From: an uncultured Pelagibacteraceae bacterium
Lineage (GTDB): Bacteria; Pseudomonadota; Alphaproteobacteria; Pelagibacterales; Pelagibacteraceae
Assembly: GCA_902553465.1 (NCBI GenBank)
Contig: CACDKW010000002.1
Location: 1-62,993 of the forward strand
DNA length: 62,993 bases
Direction: 5' to 3'
The notes beneath the pieces were generated by a model. It saw only the letters and a list, made by a program, of their open reading frames with translations. It was not told where the DNA came from and made no database searches. Made by a program: the position numbers and the translations under genes. This document shows positions 20,819 to 29,864 of this stretch, in pieces; the first letter of the stretch is position 1; every line of letters starts with the position of its first letter.

Positions 20819-21583
20819 ATGTTTATCAATAATTTTGACCCTGTTGCATTTAATTTATTTTCTTTTGAAATAAGATGGTATTCTTTATCATATATTTTTG
20901 GGATAATTTTTGCTTGGATATATTGTAAAAAACTTTTAATAAAAGATAAAAGAATTTTAGACTTATTTGATGATTTGGTTTCATATCTAATTATTGGTGT
21001 GATTTTAGGAGGTAGACTAGGTTATGTAATTTTCTACAATTTAGGTTACTACTCAAAAAATATATTAGAAATTTTCATGATCTGGGAAGGTGGTATGTCG
21101 TTCCACGGTGGTCTAATTGGAGTTATTATTGCAACATATTTTTTTAGTAAAAAAAATAAAATTAATCCATTTTTATTTCTTGATTTACTTGCATTGTCAG
21201 CGCCGATTGGTATTTTTTTAGGAAGAATTTCAAATTTTATAAATTCTGAACTATATGGAAGAGAAACCAGTTTATATTGGTCAGTAAAGTTTGAAAGAAT
21301 TGACAATGCTCTTAGACACCCTTCTCAAATCTATGAGGCAATATTTGAAGGAATAATATTATTTATATTGCTAAACTTTATATTTAAAAAACATATTTAT
21401 AAATCTCCAGGTCTCATATCGTCTTTATTTTTAATTTTTTACTCTATATTTAGATTTTTTATTGAATTTACTCGAGAACCAGATGTTCAAATTGGGTATA
21501 TTTTATTTAATTTAACTTTAGGACAACTTTTATGCTTTTTGTTTTTTATGTTTGGAATATTTTTATTTTATAGAAAAAAATGA
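20819..21583 (+). CDS. lgt: prolipoprotein diacylglyceryl transferase
   Basis: Inner-membrane enzyme that moves the diacylglyceryl group of phosphatidylglycerol onto the lipobox cysteine of prolipoproteins. About seven membrane segments are present in 254 residues, with the family motifs EIRWYSLSYI, LGGRLGYVIFY, MSFHGGLIGV and the signature region GRISNFINSELYGR, where the conserved Arg and Asn/Glu sit. It is followed by a MidA-type methyltransferase with a 4-bp ATGA overlap. Confidence 0.93.
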   Translation: MFINNFDPVAFNLFSFEIRWYSLSYIFGIIFAWIYCKKLLIKDKRILDLFDDLVSYLIIGVILGGRLGYVIFYNLGYYSKNILEIFMIWEGGMSFHGGLIGVIIATYFFSKKNKINPFLFLDLLALSAPIGIFLGRISNFINSELYGRETSLYWSVKFERIDNALRHPSQIYEAIFEGIILFILLNFIFKKHIYKSPGLISSLFLIFYSIFRFFIEFTREPDVQIGYILFNLTLGQLLCFLFFMFGIFLFYRKK

Positions 21584-22632
21584 ACCTTAACGAAAAGCTT
21601 GTTGCACTTGACAAATTTATAAATCAAGCACTTTACGATCCCAAAAATGGTTTTTACATGAAAGGTAATCCATTTGGAAATAAAGGTGATTTTATAACTG
21701 CTCCAAACATATCCATACTTTTTTCAGAAATGTTATCAGTTTGGACTATTTCATTTTGGCAAAAATTAAAATGTCCAAAAAAAATTAATATAATTGATCT
21801 TGGATCGGGAAATGGGCAGATGATTTATGACATGATAAATTCATTTAAAAGTTTTCCAAAATTTTATAAATCTTGCCAATTTATTATATTTGAAAAAAGT
21901 CCTTACTTAAAAAAAATTCAAAAAAAAAAATTACAAAAATTTAAAGTTAAATGGATTAGCAACCTAAATGAAGTTCAAAATGGATATAATGTATTTATTG
22001 CAAATGAGTTTTTCGATGCACTTCCAATAAAACAGTTTTTTAAAATTAACAATAAATGGATTGAGCGATTTATTAAATTAGATAAAAAAAATAATAAAAG
22101 TTTTGTAAATGTTGATTGCGATATAAAAAAGATTGAAAAAAAGATTGGTTTTAAATTATCTAATAATCAAAAAATTATTGAATATTCACCTTTAACTTTG
22201 AAATATCTAAAAAGTATTTCAAATAAAATATATAGTAAAAAAGGTGCGCTGCTAATTATTGACTATGGTTATTTAGAAAGTCGAATGAAAGATACTTTAA
22301 TGGCAATAAGAAAACACAAAATTTCAGAGGTACTTGAAGAATTTGGAAATTCTGACATTACTTATAAATTAAATTTTGAATTATTAAAAAAAATTACAAA
22401 TATTTTAAAGCTAAAATGCCAAGGAGTAACTACTCAGAGAAATTTTTTAATAAATCTTGGAATTCAGGAAAGAGCAGAAATTTTGTCTAGAAATCTACCC
22501 TTTTCAAAAAAAGCAGATATTTATTACCGTTTAAAAAGGTTAATTGATAAAAATCAAATGGGCGATTTGTTTAAAGTTATGCTAATCACAGATAAGAAGA
22601 TAAATTTTAAAACGGGATTTGAAATTGATTAA
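21580..22632 (+). CDS. SAM-dependent methyltransferase, MidA/NDUFAF7 family
   Basis: A 350-residue member of the DUF185/SAM_MT family. Typical features are the N-terminal ALYDPKNGFYMKGNPFGNKGDF with TAPNISILFSEM, the SAM-binding IIDLGSGNGQMIYDM, the family hallmark IANEFFDALPIKQF and LLIIDYGYL. The mitochondrial homologue NDUFAF7 methylates an arginine of a complex I subunit; the bacterial substrate is not established. It sits between lgt and pgeF with overlapping ends, an order also found in other alphaproteobacteria from memory. Confidence 0.85.
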   Translation: MNLNEKLVALDKFINQALYDPKNGFYMKGNPFGNKGDFITAPNISILFSEMLSVWTISFWQKLKCPKKINIIDLGSGNGQMIYDMINSFKSFPKFYKSCQFIIFEKSPYLKKIQKKKLQKFKVKWISNLNEVQNGYNVFIANEFFDALPIKQFFKINNKWIERFIKLDKKNNKSFVNVDCDIKKIEKKIGFKLSNNQKIIEYSPLTLKYLKSISNKIYSKKGALLIIDYGYLESRMKDTLMAIRKHKISEVLEEFGNSDITYKLNFELLKKITNILKLKCQGVTTQRNFLINLGIQERAEILSRNLPFSKKADIYYRLKRLIDKNQMGDLFKVMLITDKKINFKTGFEID

Positions 22633-23374
22633 ATCAAAAAAATTACAAAAATTTAAGAATATAAATCACGGATTCTTTAATAGCACTGGCGGTATTTCTT
22701 CTGGAATTTATAAAAGTTTAAATTGTGGAATGGGTTCAAACGATAAAAAAAAAAATGTAATAGGCAATTTAAAAATTGTATCAAAAAAAATTGGGATAAA
22801 AAAAAAATTGATTTTATTAAATCAACAACATAGCAATAAAATTTATTTAATAAAAAAAACACCTAAAAAAAAATTATCCGGAGATGGTTTAATAACTAAT
22901 GAAAAACATGTTGGTATTGGAATCTTAACTGCTGATTGTGCACCAATTCTTTTTTTTGAACCCAAAAAAAATATCATTGGCGTTGTACACGCAGGTTGGA
23001 AGGGTGCGTATAAAAAAATAGTAAAAAAAATGATTAATTATTTTAAAAAAGAGGGTAGTAAATTAAATAATATAATTGCTGTAATTGGACCTTGTATTTC
23101 ACAGAATAATTATGAAATCAAAAATGATTTCAAGATAAGATTTTTAAATGAAAGCCATAAAAATAGAAAACATTTTAAAACAATTAGAAGTAAAATTTAT
23201 TTTGATTTAAGAGGCTATATTTTTAGACAATTAAAAAATGCAGGTGTAAATAATATAGAAATAATTAAAAAAGATACATTTAATCCAAAAAATAATTTTT
23301 TTAGTGCTAGAAGATCTTTAAAAAAAAAAATTAACGATTATGGTAGAAATATATCAATAATTATGATTAAATAG
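22619..23374 (+). CDS. pgeF: peptidoglycan editing factor PgeF (polyphenol-oxidase/YfiH family)
   Basis: A 251-residue protein of the YfiH family. It contains the metal-ligand motifs: the His in LLNQQHSNKI, the Cys in ILTADCAPILFF and the His in VVHAGWKGAYKKI, plus IGPCISQNNYE and the C-terminal FFSARRS. In E. coli this family removes wrongly incorporated residues from peptidoglycan precursors; older names such as laccase or polyphenol oxidase are probably misleading. The start is TTG at 22619, overlapping the previous gene by 14 bp; a second TTG lies two codons on. Confidence 0.88.
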   Translation: MKLIKSKKLQKFKNINHGFFNSTGGISSGIYKSLNCGMGSNDKKKNVIGNLKIVSKKIGIKKKLILLNQQHSNKIYLIKKTPKKKLSGDGLITNEKHVGIGILTADCAPILFFEPKKNIIGVVHAGWKGAYKKIVKKMINYFKKEGSKLNNIIAVIGPCISQNNYEIKNDFKIRFLNESHKNRKHFKTIRSKIYFDLRGYIFRQLKNAGVNNIEIIKKDTFNPKNNFFSARRSLKKKINDYGRNISIIMIK

Positions 23375-23386
23375 AGTGTCTCACAA

Positions 23387-24319
23387 ATGAAGCTTCTTAC
23401 AGGAAATAGCAACAAAAGCCTTAGTCATAAAATATCAAAAATTTTAAAAACAAAGCTGGTCCACTCTAGTATTAGAAAATTTGCCGATGGTGAAATTTAT
23501 ATTGAAATTAAAGAAAATATCAGAGGCAATAGTATATTTATTATTCAATCTGTAAGTTCCCCTGCAAATGATAACTTGATGGAACTTTTATTGTGCATTG
23601 ATGCTCTTAAAAGATCTTCGGCTAAAAATATTACTGCTGTAATACCTTACTTTGGATACGCAAGACAAGATCGAAAAGTTGCACCAAGAACATCTATATC
23701 AGCAAAATTAGTTTCAAATTTAATAACTAAAGCTGGAGCAGATAGAGTCGTAACAGTAGACTTGCACGCAGGACAAATTCAAGGATTTTTTGATATTCCT
23801 GTTGATAACCTTTTTGCAACTCCAATTTTTGCAAGACATGTAAAAAAAAATATAAAAGGAAAAAATTTAATCTGTGTTGCACCAGATGTTGGAGGGGTTG
23901 AAAGAACGAGAGCACTTGCAAAAAAATTAAATATTGGAATAGCTATAATAGATAAAAGAAGACCAACTCCTGGAAAATCTCAAGTTATGAATGTTATAGG
24001 AAATGTAAATAATAAAACATGTATAATTATTGACGACATAATTGATTCAGGTGGTACAATTGTTAATGCAGCACAAGCTCTAATTAATAGAGGTGCAAAA
24101 GAAGTTCATGTTTATACTACGCATGGTGTTTTAAGTGGAGAGGCAGTTGAAAAAATTAAAAAATCAAAAATTAAGAAATTGATTATAACTGACACAATTG
24201 ATAATTCAGATAAGATAAAAAAAGCTAAAAATATTGAGGTATTATCAATTTCTAATTTGTTGGGAGAGGCAATAAAACGTATATCAAACTCCACATCTGT
24301 ATCAGATTTATTCAAATAA
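23387..24319 (+). CDS. prs: ribose-phosphate pyrophosphokinase
   Basis: Makes PRPP from ribose 5-phosphate and ATP for purine, pyrimidine, histidine and NAD synthesis. The 310-residue sequence has the ATP-binding [10 protein letters not shown], the metal-binding [13 protein letters not shown] and the PRPP-binding loop [11 protein letters not shown], all intact. It follows pgeF by 12 bp and precedes rplY by 44 bp; prs-rplY-pth-ychF is a widely conserved order in proteobacteria and supports each of the four calls. Confidence 0.97.
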   Translation: MKLLTGNSNKSLSHKISKILKTKLVHSSIRKFADGEIYIEIKENIRGNSIFIIQSVSSPANDNLMELLLCIDALKRSSAKNITAVIPYFGYARQDRKVAPRTSISAKLVSNLITKAGADRVVTVDLHAGQIQGFFDIPVDNLFATPIFARHVKKNIKGKNLICVAPDVGGVERTRALAKKLNIGIAIIDKRRPTPGKSQVMNVIGNVNNKTCIIIDDIIDSGGTIVNAAQALINRGAKEVHVYTTHGVLSGEAVEKIKKSKIKKLIITDTIDNSDKIKKAKNIEVLSISNLLGEAIKRISNSTSVSDLFK

Positions 24320-24363
24320 ATTACTTGTAAAATTTACTATCATAAGTTAAAAACCGTCACTTT

Positions 24364-25116
24364 ATGAATTCATTAGAAGCATCAATTAGAAATACTAAAA
24401 CTAAGGGTGATGTAAACGCTTTGCGAGAAAAAGGAGAAGTTCCAGCAATTGTTTATGGAGGAACAGAAGAAAATCAAAAAGTATCACTTTCAAAAAAAAA
24501 GGTTAAATTTTTAATTGAGCAAGAAAATTTTTTATCAAATATAATCAGTTTAAACATAAATGGAGAAACAATAAAGGTTTTGCCAAGGGAAGTTGGTTAT
24601 GATGTTTTAACTGACGATCCAATTCACATAGATTTTTTAAGAATTACAAAAGGAGCAAAAATAATAATTGAGATTCCAGTTAAATTTATAAACAATGAAA
24701 AATCACCTGGTTTAAAAAGAGGTGGTGTTCTTAATATAGTAAGAAGAAAAGTTGAATTAAAATGTGCATCTGAAAATGTTCCAAATGAGTTAATTGTAGA
24801 TCTTGAAGGTTTAGAGATTGGAACAAGTATAAAGATTTCATCAATAACTTTACCTGAAAATGTAACACCAACTATTCAAGGAAGAGATTTCGTTGTAGCA
24901 ACAGTTGCTGCACCGACAGTATTTAAAGAGCCTGAAAAACCTGCTGAAGAAGGAGCTGAAGGAGCTGAAGGAGCTGCTGGAACTGAGGGAGCTGAAGGAA
25001 CTGAGGGAACTACTGGAGAAGCTGCGGCTAAAGAAGGTGGCGAAAAAGCCCCTGAAGGAGAAAAAGGGAAAGAAGAACAGAAGAAAGATCAAAAAGCTCC
25101 AGCAGAAAAAAAATAA
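24364..25116 (+). CDS. rplY: 50S ribosomal protein L25/general stress protein Ctc
   Basis: 5S-rRNA-binding ribosomal protein of the long (Ctc/TL5) form. The N-terminal L25 domain (LREKGEVPAIVYGG) occupies about residues 1-90 and the beta-rich TL5 domain extends to about 185 (GGVLNIVRRKVELKC, ITLPENVTPTI). The last 55 or so residues are a low-complexity tail rich in Glu, Gly, Ala and Lys, built on a 9-bp DNA repeat (24949-25020). The +1 frame across the tail is also open to 25147, a consequence of the repeat and not a second gene. Confidence 0.93.
   Translation: MNSLEASIRNTKTKGDVNALREKGEVPAIVYGGTEENQKVSLSKKKVKFLIEQENFLSNIISLNINGETIKVLPREVGYDVLTDDPIHIDFLRITKGAKIIIEIPVKFINNEKSPGLKRGGVLNIVRRKVELKCASENVPNELIVDLEGLEIGTSIKISSITLPENVTPTIQGRDFVVATVAAPTVFKEPEKPAEEGAEGAEGAAGTEGAEGTEGTTGEAAAKEGGEKAPEGEKGKEEQKKDQKAPAEKK
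24949..25020 (+). repeat. 9-bp tandem repeat inside rplY (about eight units)
   Basis: Three exact GAAGGAGCT units (24949-24957, 24958-24966, 24967-24975) are followed by five diverged 9-bp units such as GAGGGAGCT, GAAGGAACT and GAGGGAACT. Translated, they give Glu-Gly-Ala or Glu-Gly-Thr triplets. Because the unit is a multiple of three, copy-number change would lengthen or shorten the tail without breaking the frame. Confidence 0.85.
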
Positions 25117-25155
25117 ATTACCAATAGTGAATATTTCTAAAATTTAAATTAAATT

Positions 25156-25716
25156 ATGATTTTGCTCGTAGGTTTAGGCAACCCAACTCCTGACAGTAAC
25201 GATAATAGGCACAATATAGGTTTTAAAATCATAGATGCAATAAATCAAAAATTTGGACTTTCAAAACAAAAACCAAAATTCAAAGGCTTGCTAACCACTG
25301 GGAATATTGGAAATAAAAAAGTTTATGCAATAAAACCTTTAACTTTTATGAATAATTCCGGAATTTGTATAAGAGAATTGATAGAATACTTTAAAATAGA
25401 GGCAGAGGATGTAATTGTATTCCATGACGATTTAGATGTAGACTTTTCTAAAATAAAAGCAAAATTTGGTGGATCAAGTGCTGGTCATAATGGAATTGAG
25501 TCAATTGATAAATTTATTGGAAAAGATTACTCTAGAGTTAGGATTGGGATTGGAAAACCAGAGAAAAAAATTGAAGTTTCAGACTTTGTATTAACAAATT
25601 TTTCAGAAGAAGAAAAAATAGAATTACAGAAAGTTATTAAAAATATTATAGATTCAATTCCTGTTTTAATTGATAAAAAATTAGATTTATTTTCTAGCAC
25701 TGTAAATAATAAATAA
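25156..25716 (+). CDS. pth: peptidyl-tRNA hydrolase
   Basis: Releases tRNA from peptidyl-tRNA that has dropped off the ribosome. The 186-residue sequence has the N-terminal VGLGNPTPDSNDNRHNIGF with the catalytic His, the PLTFMNNSG segment with the substrate-contacting Asn, FHDDLDVDF and the GGSSAGHNGIESI loop, all diagnostic. It is placed between rplY and ychF, with its stop directly abutting the ychF ATG. Confidence 0.96.
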   Translation: MILLVGLGNPTPDSNDNRHNIGFKIIDAINQKFGLSKQKPKFKGLLTTGNIGNKKVYAIKPLTFMNNSGICIRELIEYFKIEAEDVIVFHDDLDVDFSKIKAKFGGSSAGHNGIESIDKFIGKDYSRVRIGIGKPEKKIEVSDFVLTNFSEEEKIELQKVIKNIIDSIPVLIDKKLDLFSSTVNNK

Positions 25717-26790
25717 ATGGGATTTAAGTGTGGTATAGTCGGATTACCAAATGTTGGTAAATCTACTTTGTTTAATGCTCTAACAAATTCAAGCAAAGCT
25801 CAAGCTGAAAATTTTCCCTTTTGTACAATTGACCCAAATATAGGAATAGTTCCAGTCCCAGATGATAGACTGGATAAATTGGTCTCTATTTCAAATTCTA
25901 AAAAAAAAATTAATACAACGATTTCATTTGTAGATATTGCTGGATTAGTAAAGGGAGCCTCTAAAGGAGAAGGATTAGGAAACAAGTTTTTATCACATAT
26001 TAGAGAGGTAGACGCAATAATTCATATGATTAGATGTTTCGATTCAAATGACATTCAAAATGTTAATCCAGATGTCAACCCAATAAGAGATTTAGAAATT
26101 ATTGAAACTGAAATGAAGCTTGCCGATCTAGAGTCAATACAAAAAAGACTAGATAAAAAAAATAAAAAAAACTCAACGAAAAGTGAAATAAATATATTAG
26201 AATCTGCCTTAAACTGTATAAATAATGATCAAAATATGGAAGGACTTCATAAAAATTACTCCAAAAAAGAACTTCATCAAACTGGTTTATTATCTACTAA
26301 ACCTAAATTATATGTTTGTAATGTTGACGAAAAGAGTATTACAGAAGGAAATAACTATACCAAGTTATTTATAAGTAAATTTGGCATAAAAAATACTATT
26401 TTGATATCTGCTGAGATTGAAAATCAAATTAATCAATTAGAAAATGATGAAAAAATAAATTATATGAAAATGATTAATTTAAAAGAAACAGGTTTAAATA
26501 CATTAATTAAAAAAGGCTATGAACTTCTTGAACTTGAAACTTTTTTTACTTCTGGTCCAGAAGAGTCAAGAGCTTGGACTGTTCCAATAAACTGTAAAGC
26601 ACCATATGCAGCTGGCACTATACATACTGATTTTGAAAAAGGATTTATAAGAGCTGAGACTGTTTCATATGAAGAATTTATAAAAAATAATGGATGGTTA
26701 AATTCAAAAAATAATGGAAAAATGAGACTAGAAGGGAAAGATTATATAGTTAAAGACGGAGATGTTTTAAACTTTAGATTCAATACGTGA
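25717..26790 (+). CDS. ychF: redox-regulated ATPase/GTPase YchF
   Basis: OBG-family P-loop NTPase of 357 residues that hydrolyses ATP in preference to GTP in studied homologues and associates with ribosomes. G1 is GLPNVGKST (about 8-16), G3 VDIAGLVKGASKGEGLG, and the place of the G4 NKxD motif is taken by CNVDEKS, as is usual for YchF. A C-terminal TGS domain is present (FFTSGPEESRAWTV onward, ending DGDVLNFRFN). It follows pth without a gap and overlaps the convergent petC by 24 bp. Confidence 0.96.
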   Translation: MGFKCGIVGLPNVGKSTLFNALTNSSKAQAENFPFCTIDPNIGIVPVPDDRLDKLVSISNSKKKINTTISFVDIAGLVKGASKGEGLGNKFLSHIREVDAIIHMIRCFDSNDIQNVNPDVNPIRDLEIIETEMKLADLESIQKRLDKKNKKNSTKSEINILESALNCINNDQNMEGLHKNYSKKELHQTGLLSTKPKLYVCNVDEKSITEGNNYTKLFISKFGIKNTILISAEIENQINQLENDEKINYMKMINLKETGLNTLIKKGYELLELETFFTSGPEESRAWTVPINCKAPYAAGTIHTDFEKGFIRAETVSYEEFIKNNGWLNSKNNGKMRLEGKDYIVKDGDVLNFRFNT

Positions 26791-27549
26791 CCATAGTTTT
26801 TTCATACTGAAATAAACTAATACAGTTAATATCAACAAATAAATTATTGCCCTGAAACCTAACTTGTGCCTTGCTTCTAAATGAGGTTCTGCCGCCCAAG
26901 CTAAAAAAGCAACAACATCTTTTGCCATTTGCTCTTCACTAGTGCTGCTTCCATCTGCATACTCAACAGCACCTGCCATTAAAGGTTGTGACATTTTGAT
27001 TTTATTTCCTGGCATGTATTTATTATAGTAAACACCATCATCTAAAGTAATATCTGATGGTGGATCTTCATAACCCATCAAAACTGAATAAATATAATCT
27101 GCTCCACCTTTTCTTGCTTTAACTAAAACAGACATATCAGGTGGATATGCGCCACCATTTGCAGCAGTAGCTGCTTGATCATTAGCATATGGTCCAACAA
27201 ATTTATCTGACAGTCTTGCTGGCCTTGTAAACATATCTCCTTCACTATTTGGTCCATCGGTAACTTCAAATTGTGAAGCTATAATTTTCGCTTGTTGCTC
27301 TGAAAATTCAGGTCCACCTGGTTGAGATAAGTTTCTATAACTTAGATATTTCATTGAGTGACACGCTGCGCATACTTCTGTATAAACTTGATATCCTCTT
27401 TGCAGTTGAGCTCTATCAAATTTACCAAAAAAACCTTTAAAGCTCCAACCTGGATCTAATAATTTATGAGATTGCTCTGCTGCTATTGTGTTAAAACCAT
27501 AAAATAAAAATATTGTAAAAAAAAGAAAAGATTTAAAAAAATTTTTCAT
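26767..27549 (-). CDS. petC: cytochrome c1 of the bc1 complex
   Basis: Periplasm-facing heme subunit of ubiquinol-cytochrome c reductase, 260 residues. An N-terminal signal peptide (about 1-24, ending TIAA) is followed by the heme c site CAACH (Cys60, Cys63, His64), the RNLSQPGGPEF region, the axial-ligand region around MPGNKIKMSQPLM, and a C-terminal membrane anchor (about 231-250). It shares a start/stop base with petB and is the last gene of petABC. It is a separate protein from cytochrome b, not a fused fbcH form. Confidence 0.95.
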   Translation of the reverse strand: MKNFFKSFLFFTIFLFYGFNTIAAEQSHKLLDPGWSFKGFFGKFDRAQLQRGYQVYTEVCAACHSMKYLSYRNLSQPGGPEFSEQQAKIIASQFEVTDGPNSEGDMFTRPARLSDKFVGPYANDQAATAANGGAYPPDMSVLVKARKGGADYIYSVLMGYEDPPSDITLDDGVYYNKYMPGNKIKMSQPLMAGAVEYADGSSTSEEQMAKDVVAFLAWAAEPHLEARHKLGFRAIIYLLILTVLVYFSMKKLWSRIESKV

Positions 27550-28805
27550 TAAATTTCTTTCTTTTTTTTAATGATAGCTTCATTTGTAGACCCACCAAGT
27601 ACTGGTTCTGTTAAGCTCAAAGGGACATCTAAGGTTTTTTCTTTTGCTCCCAAAACAGGAAGTATAACTAAAAAATGTAAAAAATAATAAGCTGTAGCTA
27701 TTCTTGCAACAAGCAAATAAAGGCCTTCAGCGGGCATTGCTCCTACGTAACCTAAAATTAAAACATCTGCGACTAGGAACCAATAAAATTGTTTGTACAA
27801 AGGTCTAAATATTGCTGATCTAACCTTTGATGTATCTAGCCAAGGTAAAATCACTAATACGAAAATTGCTGCAAACATAGCTATAACTCCAAATAATTTA
27901 TCTGGGATAGATCTTAAAATTGCATAAAAAGGTAAAAGATACCATTCAGGCACTATATGTGCTGGAGTAACCAACGGATTTGCTTCAATATAATTGTCAG
28001 CATGACCCAAAATATTTGGAGAATAAAAAACAAAAAAAGCAAAAACAATTAAAAATATTAATAGAGCAAATATATCTTTGATTACAATATATGGATGGAA
28101 TGGAACAGTATCTTTTGATGGCTTTTTTAAATCAATTCCAATTGGATTGTTATTGCCGGGGACATGAAGCGCCCAAATATGAAGAATTACTAGTCCAAAA
28201 ATTAAAAATGGGAATAGATAATGTAAACTGTAGAATCTTGTAAGTGTAGGGTTGTCAACTGCATAACCACCCCATAACCAATTTGTAACACTTTCGCCAA
28301 CAAATGGAATTGCGCTAAATAAATTTGTAATTACTGTTGCTCCCCAAAAACTCATCTGCCCCCATGGGAGTACATACCCCATAAATGCGGTAGCCATCAT
28401 TAAAAAATAAATAATCATTCCAATAATCCAAATGACTTCTCTTGGTGACTTATAGGATCCATAATACAATGATCTAAAAATATGGATATAAACAGCAAGA
28501 AAAAACATTGAAGCGCCATTTGCATGTACGTATCTCATTAACCACCCATAGTTTACATCTCGCATTATATGTTCAACGCTACCGAAAGCTAAATCGGCGC
28601 TTGCTACATAATGCATAGCTAGTATCAATCCTGTAATAATTTGAGTAATTAAACAAAAAGTTAAAATTCCTCCAAATGTCCACCAATAATTTAAATTTTT
28701 AGGTGTTGGATACTCTTGAAGATGATTTGAAAGAGTTAATAATGGCAAACGATCATTAAACCATTTTCCTAATTTTGACTTCGGGGTATATTCGTGATCG
28801 CTCAT
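27549..28805 (-). CDS. petB: cytochrome b of the bc1 complex
   Basis: Membrane-embedded quinone-binding subunit, 418 residues with about eight helices. Two His-x13-His pairs for the b hemes are visible (in [20 protein letters not shown] and [16 protein letters not shown]), and the Qo-site PEWY motif occurs as [11 protein letters not shown]. The N-terminal region starts NDRLPL...[10 protein letters not shown] as usual in alphaproteobacteria. It lies 9 bp after petA and joins petC with a one-base overlap. Confidence 0.97.
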   Translation of the reverse strand: MSDHEYTPKSKLGKWFNDRLPLLTLSNHLQEYPTPKNLNYWWTFGGILTFCLITQIITGLILAMHYVASADLAFGSVEHIMRDVNYGWLMRYVHANGASMFFLAVYIHIFRSLYYGSYKSPREVIWIIGMIIYFLMMATAFMGYVLPWGQMSFWGATVITNLFSAIPFVGESVTNWLWGGYAVDNPTLTRFYSLHYLFPFLIFGLVILHIWALHVPGNNNPIGIDLKKPSKDTVPFHPYIVIKDIFALLIFLIVFAFFVFYSPNILGHADNYIEANPLVTPAHIVPEWYLLPFYAILRSIPDKLFGVIAMFAAIFVLVILPWLDTSKVRSAIFRPLYKQFYWFLVADVLILGYVGAMPAEGLYLLVARIATAYYFLHFLVILPVLGAKEKTLDVPLSLTEPVLGGSTNEAIIKKKKEI

Positions 28806-28814
28806 AAATTATGA

Positions 28815-29327
28815 TTATCCAATCTTTATAGTATTACTATTTACAAATTCGTATTTGGGAACTTCCATATTTGTAGGTGCTGGGCCTTTTCTTATTCTTC
28901 CAGAAGTATCATAATGCGATCCATGGCAAGGGCAAAACCATCCACCATATTCTCCTTTGTCACCCAAAGGAACACATCCTAAGTGTGTACATACTCCTAA
29001 CATAACTAACCACTCTGGATTCTTTGCTCTATCTTCGTCAGTTTCAGGATGTGGCAGATCATCTAAATTTACATCTTTAGCTTTTGCAATTTCTTCACTA
29101 GTTCTTCTTCTTATAAAAACTGGCTTTCCTCTCCATAAAACAGTTATCGATTGACCAACTTCTACACCGCTTACATCTACTTCCGTGCTAGCTAATGCTT
29201 TAACTGAAGCATCTGGATTCATTTGATCCACTAAAGGCCATACAGTCGCTCCTACTCCGACTGCTCCTAATGCGTATGATGCTGTAAATATGAAATCTCT
29301 TCTATTAGTTTTTTTTTCTTCAGACAT
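28815..29327 (-). CDS. petA: Rieske iron-sulfur protein of the bc1 complex
   Basis: 170-residue [2Fe-2S] subunit that carries electrons from ubiquinol to cytochrome c1. An N-terminal twin-arginine motif (NRRDFIF, 8-14) precedes the membrane anchor, indicating Tat export. Cluster ligands are in CTHLGC (Cys113, His115) and CPCHGS (Cys132, His135), with the disulfide pair Cys118/Cys134. It is first in the petABC operon, divergent from trmL. Confidence 0.96.
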   Translation of the reverse strand: MSEEKKTNRRDFIFTASYALGAVGVGATVWPLVDQMNPDASVKALASTEVDVSGVEVGQSITVLWRGKPVFIRRRTSEEIAKAKDVNLDDLPHPETDEDRAKNPEWLVMLGVCTHLGCVPLGDKGEYGGWFCPCHGSHYDTSGRIRKGPAPTNMEVPKYEFVNSNTIKIG

Positions 29328-29352
29328 TAAAAATTATAATTATTTATGCTTA

Positions 29353-29358
29353 ATTATA
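29353..29358 (-). promoter_or_regulatory. candidate -10 element upstream of petABC
   Basis: A perfect TATAAT on the minus strand, 26 bp before the petA start, in the 63-bp gap between petA and trmL. The region where a -35 would sit is only TCTTTT, far from consensus. In such AT-rich DNA a chance TATAAT is common, so this is weak support. Confidence 0.25.
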
Positions 29359-29390
29359 TGATTAAATAATAATAAAAAAGATATTTTTCC

Positions 29391-29864
29391 ATGGATACAA
29401 TGACACACAATCATACTAATTTAAGGCCAAAAATAGCACTATATGAGCCTGATATACCTCAAAACACAGCTTCGATAGTTAGAACCTGTTCTTGCCTAGG
29501 AGCACAATTAGAAATTATTGAACCTTGTGGATTCTTGCTTTCAGACAAAAGGTTTAAAAGAGTGGTTATGGATTATATGGATATAAATAATATTAGTTTT
29601 TACAAGAACTATAAAGAATTTTTTGAAATAAAAAAAAAAGAGAGAGTAATACTAATTACAACAAAGGCCGATAAAACTTATACTAGTTTTTCTTTTAGAA
29701 AAAATGATACAGTTTTATTTGGTAGAGAAAGTTCTGGAGTACCACAACACGTACATGAGATAGTTAACGAAAGGCTAAAAATACCTATGGTAGGAAATAA
29801 AAGATCTCTTAATCTTGCAACATCAGTTGGTATAGTATTAGCTGAACAATTAAGACAAAATTAA
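29391..29864 (+). CDS. trmL: tRNA (cytidine(34)-2'-O)-methyltransferase
   Basis: SPOUT-class methyltransferase of 157 residues that modifies the wobble base of tRNA-Leu isoacceptors. Motifs include LYEPDIPQNTASIVRTCSCL near the N-terminus, LIEPCGFLLSD-like IEPCGFLLSD, FGRESSGVPQHVHE and the knot-forming KRSLNLATSVGIVLAE. It could start a few codons later (MTHNHTN). Its stop abuts the hemF ATG directly. Confidence 0.9.
   Translation: MDTMTHNHTNLRPKIALYEPDIPQNTASIVRTCSCLGAQLEIIEPCGFLLSDKRFKRVVMDYMDINNISFYKNYKEFFEIKKKERVILITTKADKTYTSFSFRKNDTVLFGRESSGVPQHVHEIVNERLKIPMVGNKRSLNLATSVGIVLAEQLRQN

Noticed and set aside
24905..25147. 80-residue leucine/lysine-rich ORF in the +1 frame of rplY, and an antisense Ser/Phe-rich ORF at 24850-25092
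   Set aside because: Both arise because the 9-bp repeat contains no stop in any frame; the rplY frame has the conserved domain and the right context.
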